From positions 1 through 32,245 of the forward strand of contig CAYPAV010000034.1 in assembly GCA_964408805.1 (NCBI GenBank): a stretch of 32,245 nucleotides of DNA. The letters are read 5' to 3'. This stretch comes from CAYPAV01 sp964408805 (GTDB lineage Bacteria; Pseudomonadota; Alphaproteobacteria; UBA8366). Positions within the stretch are counted from its first letter, which is position 1. Each line of letters starts with the position of its first letter. Positions 1 to 8,579 of this stretch are shown in pieces. The notes under the pieces were generated by a model. The model was not told where the DNA came from. It did no database searches and saw nothing but the letters and a program-made list of their open reading frames with translations. The position numbers were made by a program, and so were the translations under genes.

Positions 1-54
1 TATTGTTTCTCCTTACCAATCTAGGCGGGTGACAAGGGAAGGGCGAGGGGCGCG

Positions 55-552
55 CTAATGCTTTTTGTGGCCGCCCGCATGCGGCGAGCGGGCGCCCGGC
101 CCCATGATCGGCAGCATCACCTCGAGCCGGCCCGCGCGTTCGAAGGTCAGGACGAGCGAGGTTGTTCCACCGCGCTTGAGGGGTGCCCGAAGTCCCATCA
201 GCATCACATGCAGGCCACCCGGTTTCAGCGCCACGGTCGCCCCTGGCGCCAGCGCCAGCGGTCCCGCCGCCGACATCCGCATGACGCCCTTGGTCATGGT
301 CATGGTGTGTATCTCGGCCCGTTTCGCCGCCGGGCTCTCGACCGAGACGAGTCGGTCGGGTTGGCTGCCGGTGTTCCGGATCGTCATATAGGCCGCGGCC
401 GGCCGCGAGGTGCCGATCGACGCCCGCGCCCAGGGCATGGCGACCTCGATGTCGCCGCGCCGTGCCGGCTCGCCGGCGATCGATTCAACACCACCCGCCA
501 GGATCAAGAGAGCGCAAGCCGTACCGAGCACGCTCTTGACGCATGATTTCAT
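55..552 (-). CDS. PCu(A)C periplasmic copper chaperone
   Basis: This is a small exported copper-binding protein of the PCu(A)C (DUF461) family, which passes Cu(I) to the CuA or CuB site of cytochrome oxidase, often together with SCO1. From the chosen ATG it has 165 residues: a signal peptide (about 1-26, ending near SIAGE) and one cupredoxin-like domain. The family motif H-x10-M-x21-H-x-M is complete at His82, Met93, His115 and Met117. The C-terminus is His/Lys-rich (HAGGHKKH) and may add metal binding. An ATG at 561 is also possible; 552 was chosen because it gives the shortest normal signal peptide and follows the SCO1 stop directly. The gene ends the SCO1 transcription unit. Function is inferred from the family and the intact ligands. 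Confidence 0.88.
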   Translation of the reverse strand: MKSCVKSVLGTACALLILAGGVESIAGEPARRGDIEVAMPWARASIGTSRPAAAYMTIRNTGSQPDRLVSVESPAAKRAEIHTMTMTKGVMRMSAAGPLALAPGATVALKPGGLHVMLMGLRAPLKRGGTTSLVLTFERAGRLEVMLPIMGPGARSPHAGGHKKH

Positions 553-553
553 C

Positions 554-1162
554 TTATCCATCCATTCTTGCCTTGATTTTGTCGCCGATTTTCTTGGGGC
601 TGGCACGGTGGGAGAAGTATTCCACCGCCCGCCCCTTTGGGTCGATCAGATACAGAAAAGTCGAGTGGTCCACAAGATAATCGTCGTCGGATCCGCCTTT
701 GTCGTCCACTCGCTTGGCAAAGACCCTGAAACCCCGCGTCGCCCGCTCGACATCCGCTTGGGGGCCGGTCAGCCCGATAATCCGCTCGTCGAAGGCCGCG
801 ACATATTCCGCCATTACCTCGACCGTGTCCCGCGCCGGATCGACGGTGATGAAGAGGGGTGCTATTTCCCCCGCCCGCTCGCCGAGCGCATCCAACACCT
901 CGGCCAGGGTGTTGAGCGTCGTCGGACAAACGTCGGGGCAATGGGTGTAGCCGAAGAAGACCACCATCCAGCGGCCGCGGTAATCCGCCGCCTTCACGGT
1001 CCGACCCATGTGATCCTTCAAGGTGAACGCGACGTCGATCACATCGGCCAGACTGCCGACCGCGCGCTCCTTCTCGAAGGCGCCTTGCTGCAGCATGACG
1101 AAGCCGGTCAGCGCCACGGCCACGAGCGCCCAAAGCAGAATTCGAAGACGGGAAAGTTTCAT
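554..1162 (-). CDS. SCO1/SenC family copper-delivery thioredoxin-like protein
   Basis: This is a membrane-anchored periplasmic protein of the SCO1/SenC family, involved in assembling the CuA centre of cytochrome c oxidase. It has 202 residues with an N-terminal membrane anchor (about 8-24) and a thioredoxin fold. The copper-binding CPDVC motif supplies Cys75 and Cys79, and the distal histidine is His166 in DHSTF. The start is an ATG; the stop nearly abuts the start of the PCu(A)C gene, so the two are very probably co-transcribed and act on the same oxidase. An intergenic gap of about 110 bases separates it from the enolase-superfamily gene upstream. Nothing is missing relative to the family. 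Confidence 0.92.
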   Translation of the reverse strand: MKLSRLRILLWALVAVALTGFVMLQQGAFEKERAVGSLADVIDVAFTLKDHMGRTVKAADYRGRWMVVFFGYTHCPDVCPTTLNTLAEVLDALGERAGEIAPLFITVDPARDTVEVMAEYVAAFDERIIGLTGPQADVERATRGFRVFAKRVDDKGGSDDDYLVDHSTFLYLIDPKGRAVEYFSHRASPKKIGDKIKARMDG

Positions 1163-1274
1163 TCGAGGACCCGGAATTTTCGCCGAAAGGGTTGTTTGAA
1201 CCGTCGGCTGATGATTGGGGTTTTAATGATACAAATGGCCGGAATTGGCAAACGACGTTCGCGTGATCACCGCC

Positions 1275-2363
1275 TCATCCGGCCTGAAATTCCGCCACCG
1301 CCTTTTCGTTCAGGACCAAACCGTGGCCGGGTCCCGCGGCCGGGGCCAGGACGCCCTCTTTCGGTGTCGGCATATTGGTCAGGATCTCGTCCGATCGCGG
1401 CATGAATTCGACCATATGCCCGATCGGGGTCGCCGCCAGCAAATGGACATGGACCTCGGGCACGACGTGGCCGCAGACCGGAATGCCGTAGGCCTCGGCC
1501 ATGCCGGCGATCTTCCGCCAGGGGGTTATGCCGCCGACCCGTGCCAGATCCAGGATTACGACGTCTAGGGCGCGGGCCTCGAAACAGTCGCGGAACTGGG
1601 CCAGGGTATAGTAATGCTCGCCGCCGGTGACAGGCATATCGAAGGCGTCGCATAGCTTGGCGAGCCCGACCAGATCCTCATGCCCCAACGGATCTTCGAG
1701 CCACGACGCGCCGGCGGCCTCGAGAGCTCGGCCGATCTCCATCGCCTGGGAGAATTGCCAACCCTCGGTCGCATCGACCATGACCGCGACCCCGTCGCCG
1801 CCCGCCGCGCACGCCGTCCGCACGCGCTCGGCCTGCTCGGCCGCGGGGGCGGTATGACTGAGACGCAGCTTCACGCCGGGATAGCCGTCCGCGGCATACC
1901 CGGCGACCGCCTCGCCCAGCTCGTCGAGCGAGCGGCTGTACCACATACGGTCGCTGGCATAGGCGGCGATCGAGTCGCTATACCCGCCGAGCAGCTTGTG
2001 GATCGGCTGACCCAGGCTCTTGCCCATGGCGTCCCACAAGGCGATGTCGAGCGGGGTCAACGCCCAGTGCAGCAGGCCGCCCGGCCCAATCCAATCCGCG
2101 CGCCGGGCAAGGTCGCTCCACACAGCCTCGGCGTCGAGCACGTTTCTCCCCACCATATGCTCGGCCAGTTCCGTCGCGGCCGCCGCGATGGTGCGCATCA
2201 TCTCGCCCCGGGGTTGGACGATGTAGCCCACGCCGTCTACGCCCTCATCGGTTCGCAGGCGCGCCAGAACATGCCAATTGGCGTCGACCGTGTGCCCCGC
2301 CGCGACATACCCGTCGGTCACGGGGACCCGCAAAATTTCAACGTCAACGCTCTCGATCTTCAT
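1275..2363 (-). CDS. mandelate racemase/muconate lactonizing enzyme family protein
   Basis: This 362-residue enzyme belongs to the enolase superfamily, which abstracts a proton alpha to a carboxylate. It has the N-terminal capping domain (about 1-125) and a C-terminal barrel. Visible active-site positions are Lys165 in a K-L-R motif (the family usually has KxK), metal ligands Asp197 (VDATEG), Glu223 (WLEDP) and Glu249 (GGEH), and a mandelate-racemase-like dyad Asp272/His299 (CGHVV) with Glu319. This pattern points to an acid-sugar dehydratase or racemase, but the substrate cannot be read from sequence. The start is the ATG behind a GGAGGA ribosome site. The gene begins 25 bases after ccmI and may be read through from the ccm operon, although its function seems unrelated. 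Confidence 0.85.
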   Translation of the reverse strand: MKIESVDVEILRVPVTDGYVAAGHTVDANWHVLARLRTDEGVDGVGYIVQPRGEMMRTIAAAATELAEHMVGRNVLDAEAVWSDLARRADWIGPGGLLHWALTPLDIALWDAMGKSLGQPIHKLLGGYSDSIAAYASDRMWYSRSLDELGEAVAGYAADGYPGVKLRLSHTAPAAEQAERVRTACAAGGDGVAVMVDATEGWQFSQAMEIGRALEAAGASWLEDPLGHEDLVGLAKLCDAFDMPVTGGEHYYTLAQFRDCFEARALDVVILDLARVGGITPWRKIAGMAEAYGIPVCGHVVPEVHVHLLAATPIGHMVEFMPRSDEILTNMPTPKEGVLAPAAGPGHGLVLNEKAVAEFQAG

Positions 2364-2388
2364 GAATTCCTCCCATGAGTCGCCGGGG

Positions 2389-4092
2389 CTATTTCTTTCC
2401 GAGCGCCTCGAGACGTTCGCGCATTCGGACGCGGTCGGGCGAGCCGGGCGGCAGGGCCGCCATCGCCTTCTCCCAAAGCCGACGGGCTTCGGCGGGCCGG
2501 CCCGCCTCGGCGGCGGCGCGGCCGACGAACCAGAGGGCTTCCACATTATCGGCATCCATCTCGAGGATGCGGCGCATCAATTTGGTCGATTCGGCCGTCT
2601 GGCGATCGCCCGCGGCGGCGCGGATGGTGCGGCCGTAGAGGATCAAGATATCGATGTTGCGGGGCGCCAAGGTGCTTGCCCGCGCCATCGCGTCCCGCGC
2701 CTTTACCCTTTGTCCCAGCACGTTGTAGGACCGCCCGAGGCGTATCCAGCCTTCGAGATCGTTCGGTTTCGTCTCCAGCCGGGCCGCGAGGCGGGCAACC
2801 ATGCCCTCGATCATCTCGCGCCGTTCCGCGGGCGTCATCTGGCCGGCGGCCTTCACATCGGCCGCGGAGGGACCAGGCGCGCCACCGCCTTTTCCACGGC
2901 TCGTTTGCAGTTTCAGCTCGCCGGCGAGGTGCAGAAATTGCTGTTTGACGAAGGGCGCCGCCTTGAAGGTCTCTAGCGCGGTCGCCAGCGCCGCTGCCGC
3001 CTTTTCCTTCTCGCCGATCACGACATAGGACCGAATGAGCCGCATCCAGCCCTGGAAATCCTTCGGATTCTTCTCAAGCCGCGCCGCCAGACCCGCCACC
3101 ATCCCTTCGATCATTTCTTTACGGTCGGCCGGCGACATCTTGGCGGCCGCGGCCAAATCCTCGGCGCTCGGTCCACCGGATGACGCAGGTGCCGGCCGGC
3201 GCGCGGCCGGCCTCGGCGCCGGGATGACGGCGGCGACGTCGAGACCGAGCTCGGTTGCCGCCTTCTCGGCCCGCGAGCGGACGAGGGAGAGCCACGGCAC
3301 ATCGGCCGGCAGGTCGGCGATCAGGTCGGTCCAGCCCTTCAGGGCCTTCTTCTTCTCGCCCGCCTGATAGGCCGCGAGCGCCAGGTAATAGCGCGCCATC
3401 GGTTCTTTCGGATCGCGCGTGAGGGCCGCCTCGAAGGCGGTACGGCCGGCCGGCGTCACGGTTCCCTCGGCGCGCAGCGTCAGGGATTCGCCGTAAGAGG
3501 CATGCAGCCCCGCATCGCCATCCTCGAGGCCGAGGGCCCGTTCATAGGCCGTCACGGCCGCCGGATATCGCGATAGCGCCATATAGGTCCGGCCGAGCAA
3601 CCGCCAGCCACGATGATCGTCCGGTGTCCGCTCCAGCCGCGTCTGCAGGCGCTTGGCAAGCTGGGCAAGGTCGAGGGAGCGCTTGTCGGCACTCGCCGGC
3701 GCGGCGCGTTCGGCGAAGGGCAGCGCGGGAAGACCGGGCGCGCCCAGTATCCGGTACAGCGCCGCGGCACCCCCGGCGACGATGACAACGAGGAGCCCCG
3801 CCATGATCGGCCGGAGGCGGTGGGCAAGGCCTTCGGCCGGTGTCTGTAGATTGCCGCGATGCGCATCCGCCGCCAGTATCCGGCGGCCGATTTCAACCCG
3901 CGCCGCCTCGGCTTCCTCGACGCTCACGGCGCTCCGCGCCAAGTCGCGGTCGACCTCCGCAAGCTGATCGCGGAAAACCTCAATGTCGTAGTCGGCGCCC
4001 TCGCGCAATTCCGGGCGGGACCGAAAGAGTGGCCAGACGAGAAAGCCCGCAACCGCGAGGGTCAGAAAACCGGCGATCAACCAGAACGTCAT
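2389..4092 (-). CDS. ccmI: cytochrome c maturation protein CcmI (CycH), TPR protein
   Basis: CcmI is the apocytochrome c chaperone of the System I haem ligase, working with CcmF and CcmH. The 567-residue protein has an N-terminal membrane segment (about 3-22), a cytoplasmic coiled-coil-like loop with the family pattern YDIEVFRDQLAEVDRD, a second membrane segment (about 95-113), and a long periplasmic TPR region. The TPR region is unusual: residues 308-360 and 408-460 are near copies exactly 100 residues apart, each starting with a (M)xPAxRxEMIEGMV segment before a TPR. This makes the protein longer than many CcmI homologues. The ATG lies 7 bases after the ccmH stop. It is the last ccm gene of the operon. 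Confidence 0.93.
   Translation of the reverse strand: MTFWLIAGFLTLAVAGFLVWPLFRSRPELREGADYDIEVFRDQLAEVDRDLARSAVSVEEAEAARVEIGRRILAADAHRGNLQTPAEGLAHRLRPIMAGLLVVIVAGGAAALYRILGAPGLPALPFAERAAPASADKRSLDLAQLAKRLQTRLERTPDDHRGWRLLGRTYMALSRYPAAVTAYERALGLEDGDAGLHASYGESLTLRAEGTVTPAGRTAFEAALTRDPKEPMARYYLALAAYQAGEKKKALKGWTDLIADLPADVPWLSLVRSRAEKAATELGLDVAAVIPAPRPAARRPAPASSGGPSAEDLAAAAKMSPADRKEMIEGMVAGLAARLEKNPKDFQGWMRLIRSYVVIGEKEKAAAALATALETFKAAPFVKQQFLHLAGELKLQTSRGKGGGAPGPSAADVKAAGQMTPAERREMIEGMVARLAARLETKPNDLEGWIRLGRSYNVLGQRVKARDAMARASTLAPRNIDILILYGRTIRAAAGDRQTAESTKLMRRILEMDADNVEALWFVGRAAAEAGRPAEARRLWEKAMAALPPGSPDRVRMRERLEALGKK
2713..3171 (-). repeat. tandem internal duplication in ccmI (about 300-bp unit)
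   Basis: Two segments of ccmI, at 3013-3171 and 2713-2871, encode closely similar 53-residue stretches. Both begin PSA, share REMIEGMV or KEMIEGMV, then LAARLE and GW-x-RL-x-RSY. They are offset by exactly 100 codons. This indicates duplication of a TPR-plus-linker module within the gene. Confidence 0.8.
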
Positions 4093-4099
4093 CGCGGAT

Positions 4100-4582
4100 C
4101 TATCCGGGCCGGTCGTCGCCCGGGCCGAGGAGCTCCTCGATCCGACGGCGTTCCGTCTCGTTCAGGGTCGGTGCCGCGATCCGCCGACGGCCGCGGATGA
4201 AGAACGCGATCGACAGCGCGCCCAGTACGAAAATGATCAAAGGGCCGAACCAGAGGAGATAGGTCGAGGCCTTTACCGGCGGTTTCAGCAGCACGAAGTC
4301 GCCATAGCGCCTCACCAGATAGTCCAGCACCTGGCGGTCGCTGTCGCCGGCAACGAGCCGCTGGCGGACGAGCTTCCGCAGGTCGCGGGCGAGATCGGCA
4401 TTCGAGTCGTCAATCGACTGATTCTGGCAGACCAGGCAGCGGACGTTCTTGGATATTTCCCGCGCGCGTTCCTCAAGCACAGGGTCCTTCAGAACCTCGC
4501 TCGGCATCACCGCGAAGGTGCTGGGCGCGAGTGTCAGCGCCAGGAAGACCAAGATCGTATGAAGAGCAAGACGGCTGATCAT
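4100..4582 (-). CDS. ccmH: cytochrome c maturation protein CcmH (CycL)
   Basis: CcmH is a membrane-anchored periplasmic thiol oxidoreductase that reduces or holds the CXXCH cysteines of apocytochrome c for haem attachment. It has 160 residues: a signal peptide (about 1-24), a three-helix domain with the hallmark LVCQNQS motif (Cys49 and Cys52), and a C-terminal membrane helix (about 103-130). The length fits the short alphaproteobacterial form, with the TPR part on the separate CcmI. The ATG overlaps the ccmG stop by four bases (ATGA), which indicates translational coupling. Confidence 0.95.
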   Translation of the reverse strand: MISRLALHTILVFLALTLAPSTFAVMPSEVLKDPVLEERAREISKNVRCLVCQNQSIDDSNADLARDLRKLVRQRLVAGDSDRQVLDYLVRRYGDFVLLKPPVKASTYLLWFGPLIIFVLGALSIAFFIRGRRRIAAPTLNETERRRIEELLGPGDDRPG

Positions 4583-5109
4583 TTCGAGAACGACTCGAGC
4601 AGGGGGCGGATTTTCGTTTCCAGATCCTCCACGAAAAGGGGGCCGATATGCTTGTAACGGATTCGGCCCTCGCGATCGACGATGTAGGTTTCGGGTACGC
4701 CGTAGACGCCCAATTCAATGCCGGCCTTGTTCTCCCGGTCATACCCGATTCGGGTGTAGGGGTCGCCCAGCTCCTTCAGCCAGGCGATGGCGTTGGCGCG
4801 CTCGTCCTTCCAGTTGATGGCGTGAATGGGTACGCCGCCTTCCTTGGCGAGGCGCATCCACAAGGGATGCTCTGCCTTGCACGGGATGCACCAAGAGGCG
4901 AAGACATTGACGATCGCGATCTCGCCCCTCAAATCCGCCGTCGCGAGGCCCGGCTTGTCGGGTTTCAGGGCGGCGAGATCGAATTCCGGGACCGGCTTGT
5001 CGATCAAGGCCGAGGGTAGTTTCCGGGGGTCGTTGGTCAATCCTACGGCAAAATAAACGGCGATCGTCAGAAAGATCACGAGCGGGACCAGGAAGACGAG
5101 GCGGCGCAT
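4579..5109 (-). CDS. ccmG: thiol:disulfide interchange protein CcmG (DsbE)
   Basis: CcmG is a membrane-tethered periplasmic thioredoxin that keeps apocytochrome c cysteines reduced. It has 176 residues, an N-terminal anchor (about 4-22) and a thioredoxin domain with the active site WCIPC (Cys74 and Cys77), preceded by VNVFAS. The cis-proline region (YGVPETYIVD) and the DREGRIRYKHIGPL strand match the DsbE family closely. The gene lies between ccmF (6-base gap) and ccmH (4-base overlap), the standard order. Confidence 0.95.
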   Translation of the reverse strand: MRRLVFLVPLVIFLTIAVYFAVGLTNDPRKLPSALIDKPVPEFDLAALKPDKPGLATADLRGEIAIVNVFASWCIPCKAEHPLWMRLAKEGGVPIHAINWKDERANAIAWLKELGDPYTRIGYDRENKAGIELGVYGVPETYIVDREGRIRYKHIGPLFVEDLETKIRPLLESFSK

Positions 5110-5115
5110 GCGACC

Positions 5116-7104
5116 CTACTCCGCCGGCGCGGCCTGGCCGGCAGGCGCGGATGATCTGCGCGCCGGTGCGCCCACGCGAAGGCGGCGATCGCTCAGCGAC
5201 ACCAGTCCCCCCAGCACCATGATGCCGGCACCGAACCACAGCCAAGGCACCAGCGGCTTGTGATAGAGCCGTGTCGTCCAACCGCCGGCGCCATTGCTCT
5301 CTCCGACGACGGCGTAGAGGTCCGACAGCGCCATGGTGTGGATCGCCGCCTCCGTGGTCTCCTGGCCCGAAACGACATAGCGCCGGCGTTCGGGCGCCAG
5401 CGCGGCAATGGTGCCGCCGTTCCGCCGCACCTCGAAGGTGCCTTTCTGGGCCACATAGTTCGGACCACGTATGTCTCTCACGCCGTTGAAGATGAACTCA
5501 TAGCCGGCGACATGGACGCGGTCGCCCGGCTTCATGATCTGGATGCTCTCGACTTGCCAGAGCGAGGCGCCGGTGATCCCGGCGACGGTGACGGCCAACC
5601 CGATATGCGACAGCGTCATGCCCCAGGCCGCGCGCGGCAGGCCGCCGGCGCGCCGCAGGCTGTCGCCGAGCGGCATCCGACCGACCCCGATCCGTTCGCC
5701 GAACTCGACGAGTGCCGCCGCGCCGAGCCAGGCGGCCAAGGCGATGCCGAGCAGCGCCACCGCATCCTTGCCCCAGGTCAGGAGAGCGACGACGAAGGTG
5801 ATGGCGGCGGCGGCCACGAAAGCGAATTTCAGGCGCCCGAGAACACCGGCGAGATCGGCCCGCTTCCACGCCATCATCGGTCCGACGCCGAGTGCCAGCA
5901 CCATCGGGATCATCAGCGGCACGAAGGTCGCGTTGAAGAAGGGCGGGCCGACCGAGACCTTGCCGTCGCCGAAGGCCTCCAGGAACAACGGATAAAGGGT
6001 GCCGAGAAGAACCGTCGCTGTCGCGGTCGCGAGCAGGAGGTTGTTCAGGATCAAGGCGCCCTCGCGGCTGATCGGCTGAAAGAGACCACCACCGCGGAGC
6101 TTGGGCGCGCGCCAGGCGAAGAGGGCCAGACTGCCGCCGATGGCGATGATCAGCAGCACCAAAATGAAGACGCCGCGTTTCGGATCGGTGGCGAAGGCGT
6201 GGACCGAGGTCAGCACGCCGGAGCGCACCAGGAAGGTTCCGATCAGGCTGAGCGAAAAGGTGATGATGGCGAGCAGGATGGTCCAGCTCTTCAGGGTATC
6301 GCGCTTCTCGACGACGACGGCGGAGTGCAGGAGCGCCGTGCCCGCCAGCCACGGCATGAAGGAGGCATTCTCGACCGGGTCCCAGAACCACCAGCCGCCC
6401 CAACCGAGCTCGTAATAGGCCCACCAGCTCCCCAGCGCGATGCCGGCGGTGAGAAAGACCCAAGCGAGCAAGGTCCATGGTCGCACCCAGCGCGCCCAGG
6501 CGGCATCGACCTTGCCTTCGATCAGCGCGGCGACGGCGAAGGAAAACGCGATCGAGAATCCCACATAGCCGAAATAGAGGATCGGCGGATGGATCGCCAG
6601 GCCCGGGTCCTGCAGCAGCGGATTGAGGCCCTTGCCGTCAACCGGTGCCGGGTCAAGGCGTTCGAACGGGTTCGAGCTCAAAAGGATGAACAGCAGAAAA
6701 CCGATCGCCACCAGCGCCTGCACGCCAAGCACGCGCGCCTTCAGTCCCGGCGGCAGGTTGCGACCGAAGCCGGCGACGACGGCGCCGAAAAGGCTCAGGA
6801 TTAGGATCCAGAGCAGCATCGAGCCCTCGTGGTTCCCCCAGACCCCGCTGATTTTGTAGATCATCGGTTTCAGCGAGTTCGAATTGAGGGCGACATTCTT
6901 GACGCTGAAATCGCTGGTGACATAGGCGTGCATCAAGGCGAGGAAGGCGAGCAGGACGAGAACGAGCTGGGCCATCGCGGCCGGTGTGGCGATCGCCATC
7001 CAGGCCCGTTCGCCGCGCGCCGCGCCCACCAGCGGCACGCTCGCCTGCACAAGAGTGGCGAAGAGCGCCAGAACAAGCGCGAAATGGCCGATCTCGACGA
7101 TCAT
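5116..7104 (-). CDS. ccmF: cytochrome c haem lyase subunit CcmF
   Basis: CcmF is the large integral membrane subunit of the System I haem ligase, which takes haem from holo-CcmE and joins it to apocytochrome c. From the chosen ATG the protein has 662 residues and many membrane helices. The tryptophan-rich haem-handling (WWD) motif WGGWWFWD is at about 235-242, and conserved IHPPILY and NHEGSMLLWI segments are present. The start overlaps the ccmE stop as ATGA. A codon 10 residues upstream is in frame but would extend further into ccmE. The C-terminus is rich in Ala, Pro and Ser. Confidence 0.95.
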   Translation of the reverse strand: MIVEIGHFALVLALFATLVQASVPLVGAARGERAWMAIATPAAMAQLVLVLLAFLALMHAYVTSDFSVKNVALNSNSLKPMIYKISGVWGNHEGSMLLWILILSLFGAVVAGFGRNLPPGLKARVLGVQALVAIGFLLFILLSSNPFERLDPAPVDGKGLNPLLQDPGLAIHPPILYFGYVGFSIAFSFAVAALIEGKVDAAWARWVRPWTLLAWVFLTAGIALGSWWAYYELGWGGWWFWDPVENASFMPWLAGTALLHSAVVVEKRDTLKSWTILLAIITFSLSLIGTFLVRSGVLTSVHAFATDPKRGVFILVLLIIAIGGSLALFAWRAPKLRGGGLFQPISREGALILNNLLLATATATVLLGTLYPLFLEAFGDGKVSVGPPFFNATFVPLMIPMVLALGVGPMMAWKRADLAGVLGRLKFAFVAAAAITFVVALLTWGKDAVALLGIALAAWLGAAALVEFGERIGVGRMPLGDSLRRAGGLPRAAWGMTLSHIGLAVTVAGITGASLWQVESIQIMKPGDRVHVAGYEFIFNGVRDIRGPNYVAQKGTFEVRRNGGTIAALAPERRRYVVSGQETTEAAIHTMALSDLYAVVGESNGAGGWTTRLYHKPLVPWLWFGAGIMVLGGLVSLSDRRLRVGAPARRSSAPAGQAAPAE

Positions 7105-7580
7105 TTCGCGCCCGCCTCCTTCGGTTCCTTCCACTTGCCCGATTTCTTCAAGGCGTCGGCGACCTCGCGCGGCATGTAGTTCTCGTCATGCTTGGCAAGA
7201 ACCTCACTTGCGGTGAAGACGCCGTTGCGGCCGAGCGTGCCTTCCGCCACCACGCCCTGGCCCTCTCTGAAGAGATCCGGAAGGATGCCGCGATAGGTGA
7301 CTTTCACGGTGTGTTCAAGATCGGTGACGACGAATTCGGTCACAAGGCCGTTCTCGCGCTTTCGCACCGACTTTTCCTCGACGAGGCCGCCGAGGCGAAC
7401 CCGCTGCTGGGGGGCGATTTCCCGGCCCTGCAGATCGGTCGGCGTGAAGAAGAAGACGAGGCTATCCTCGAAGGCGGTCAGCACCAGGGCCACCGCGATG
7501 CCGAGCATGGTCATGCCCGCAAGCACGGCGTAGAGACGTTGCCGCTTGCGGTGACGGGGCCGGCGCGACGGCGCATTCAT
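7101..7580 (-). CDS. ccmE: cytochrome c maturation haem chaperone CcmE
   Basis: CcmE is the periplasmic haem chaperone that binds haem covalently and carries it from CcmABCD to CcmF. It has 159 residues: a basic N-terminus, one membrane anchor (about 17-36) and an OB-fold domain. The haem-binding histidine is His131 within the HxxxY motif (HDENY, Tyr135). The tail is Lys/Glu-rich. The gene overlaps ccmD upstream and ccmF downstream by four bases each, so all three are translationally coupled. Confidence 0.96.
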   Translation of the reverse strand: MNAPSRRPRHRKRQRLYAVLAGMTMLGIAVALVLTAFEDSLVFFFTPTDLQGREIAPQQRVRLGGLVEEKSVRKRENGLVTEFVVTDLEHTVKVTYRGILPDLFREGQGVVAEGTLGRNGVFTASEVLAKHDENYMPREVADALKKSGKWKEPKEAGAK

Positions 7581-7774
7581 GTCTCGTTCTCCTCGTCCGG
7601 ACCATCGTGGCCGCGAACCTCTAAGCGAAGTGATTCGAGCAGGCGCTCGCGCTGCCGAAGGACGACCAGCGACTGGATCAGCAGCGCCAGCAAAATGACG
7701 ACGGCGATGATATAGGCCGGCCAGATGAAAACGCCGTAACCGCCCATGGCAAGGAATTCGCTCAGCCCGCCCAT
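7577..7774 (-). CDS. ccmD: haem exporter protein CcmD
   Basis: CcmD is a small single-span membrane protein that helps release holo-CcmE from the CcmABC complex. It has 65 residues, with the family pattern FLAMGGYGVFIWPAY followed by one membrane helix (about 15-37) and a charged cytoplasmic tail (RQRERLLESLR). It is annotated on this pattern and its fixed place between ccmC and ccmE. The ATG is 5 bases after the ccmC stop and the stop overlaps the ccmE ATG. Confidence 0.92.
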   Translation of the reverse strand: MGGLSEFLAMGGYGVFIWPAYIIAVVILLALLIQSLVVLRQRERLLESLRLEVRGHDGPDEENET

Positions 7775-7778
7775 CTGC

Positions 7779-8498
7779 TCACCCCTGTAACTGAACGAGC
7801 TGAAGGTTGCGGATCTTGGCGGCGGCGATCTCGCCGCGCACGCGGAAGACCAGCAGCACCAGGTAGAAGAACGTGAACCCGAAGGCCATCAGCAGCAGCG
7901 GCCACAACATCGACGAATGGATTGCCGGGGCATCAAGGCGGGTTACGCTGGCTGGCTGGTGCAGCGTGTTCCACCAATCGACCGAGAACTTGATCACCGG
8001 CAGGTTGACCGCACCCACGAGTGCGAGGATCGCCGCCGACTTGGCGCCGCGAACCGGATTGTCGAAGGCGTTGTTGAGCGCGATGTAGCCGAGATAGAGA
8101 AAGAACAGGATCAGCACCGAGGTGAGCCGCGCATCCCAAGCCCACCAGGTTCCCCACATCGGCTTGCCCCAGAGCGATCCCGTGGCCAGACAGATCAGCG
8201 TGAAACCGGCGCCGATGGGGGCGCTTGCCTTGGCGATCAGATCGGCCAGCGGATGCTTCCAGATAAGCGCCATAGCACTCGCAATCGCCATCGAGGCGTA
8301 AACGAAAACCGCCATCCAGGCGGAGGGTACATGGATATACATGATCCGCACCGTCTCGCCCTGTTGGTAATCGGCGGGGGCGACGAACAATCCGAAATAA
8401 AGACCGGTGGCGATACAGATCACCGTAAGCGCAATGCACCATGGCAGCACGGCATTGGCGAGGCGGAGAAACCGGGTCGGATTGGCGAAACGATGCAT
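7779..8498 (-). CDS. ccmC: haem transporter CcmC
   Basis: CcmC is a six-span membrane protein that presents haem to CcmE on the periplasmic side. From the chosen ATG it has 239 residues. The WGTWWAWD haem motif lies at about 115-122, flanked by the probable axial histidines His56 (YIHVPSAW) and His180 (NTLHQP). A start 13 codons upstream is in frame, but the sequence conserved in the family begins at MHRFANP, so the shorter form is preferred. The 81-base gap from ccmB is the only sizeable gap inside the ccm operon and contains a 12-base palindrome. Confidence 0.94.
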   Translation of the reverse strand: MHRFANPTRFLRLANAVLPWCIALTVICIATGLYFGLFVAPADYQQGETVRIMYIHVPSAWMAVFVYASMAIASAMALIWKHPLADLIAKASAPIGAGFTLICLATGSLWGKPMWGTWWAWDARLTSVLILFFLYLGYIALNNAFDNPVRGAKSAAILALVGAVNLPVIKFSVDWWNTLHQPASVTRLDAPAIHSSMLWPLLLMAFGFTFFYLVLLVFRVRGEIAAAKIRNLQLVQLQG

Positions 8499-8545
8499 GG
8501 CGGTTATATAGGCCGTTCGGTCCCCGGTTTCCCGCAAAATTTGGG

Positions 8546-8557
8546 ATTTCCGGAAAT
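8546..8557. promoter_or_regulatory. 12-bp palindrome in the ccmB-ccmC gap
   Basis: ATTTCCGGAAAT is a perfect palindrome about 50 bases upstream of the ccmC ATG. A TATATA sequence lies nearer the gene (8505-8510, minus strand), but no convincing -35 element is at the right distance. This may be an operator for an internal promoter or chance, and no regulator can be named. Confidence 0.25.
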
Positions 8558-8579
8558 ATTCGGATCGCGGCGCATCGGC

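Noticed and set aside
5260..6804. A 514-codon plus-strand open frame opposite ccmF
   Set aside because: It is a low-complexity, charged sequence and is the shadow of ccmF, which carries the WWD motif.
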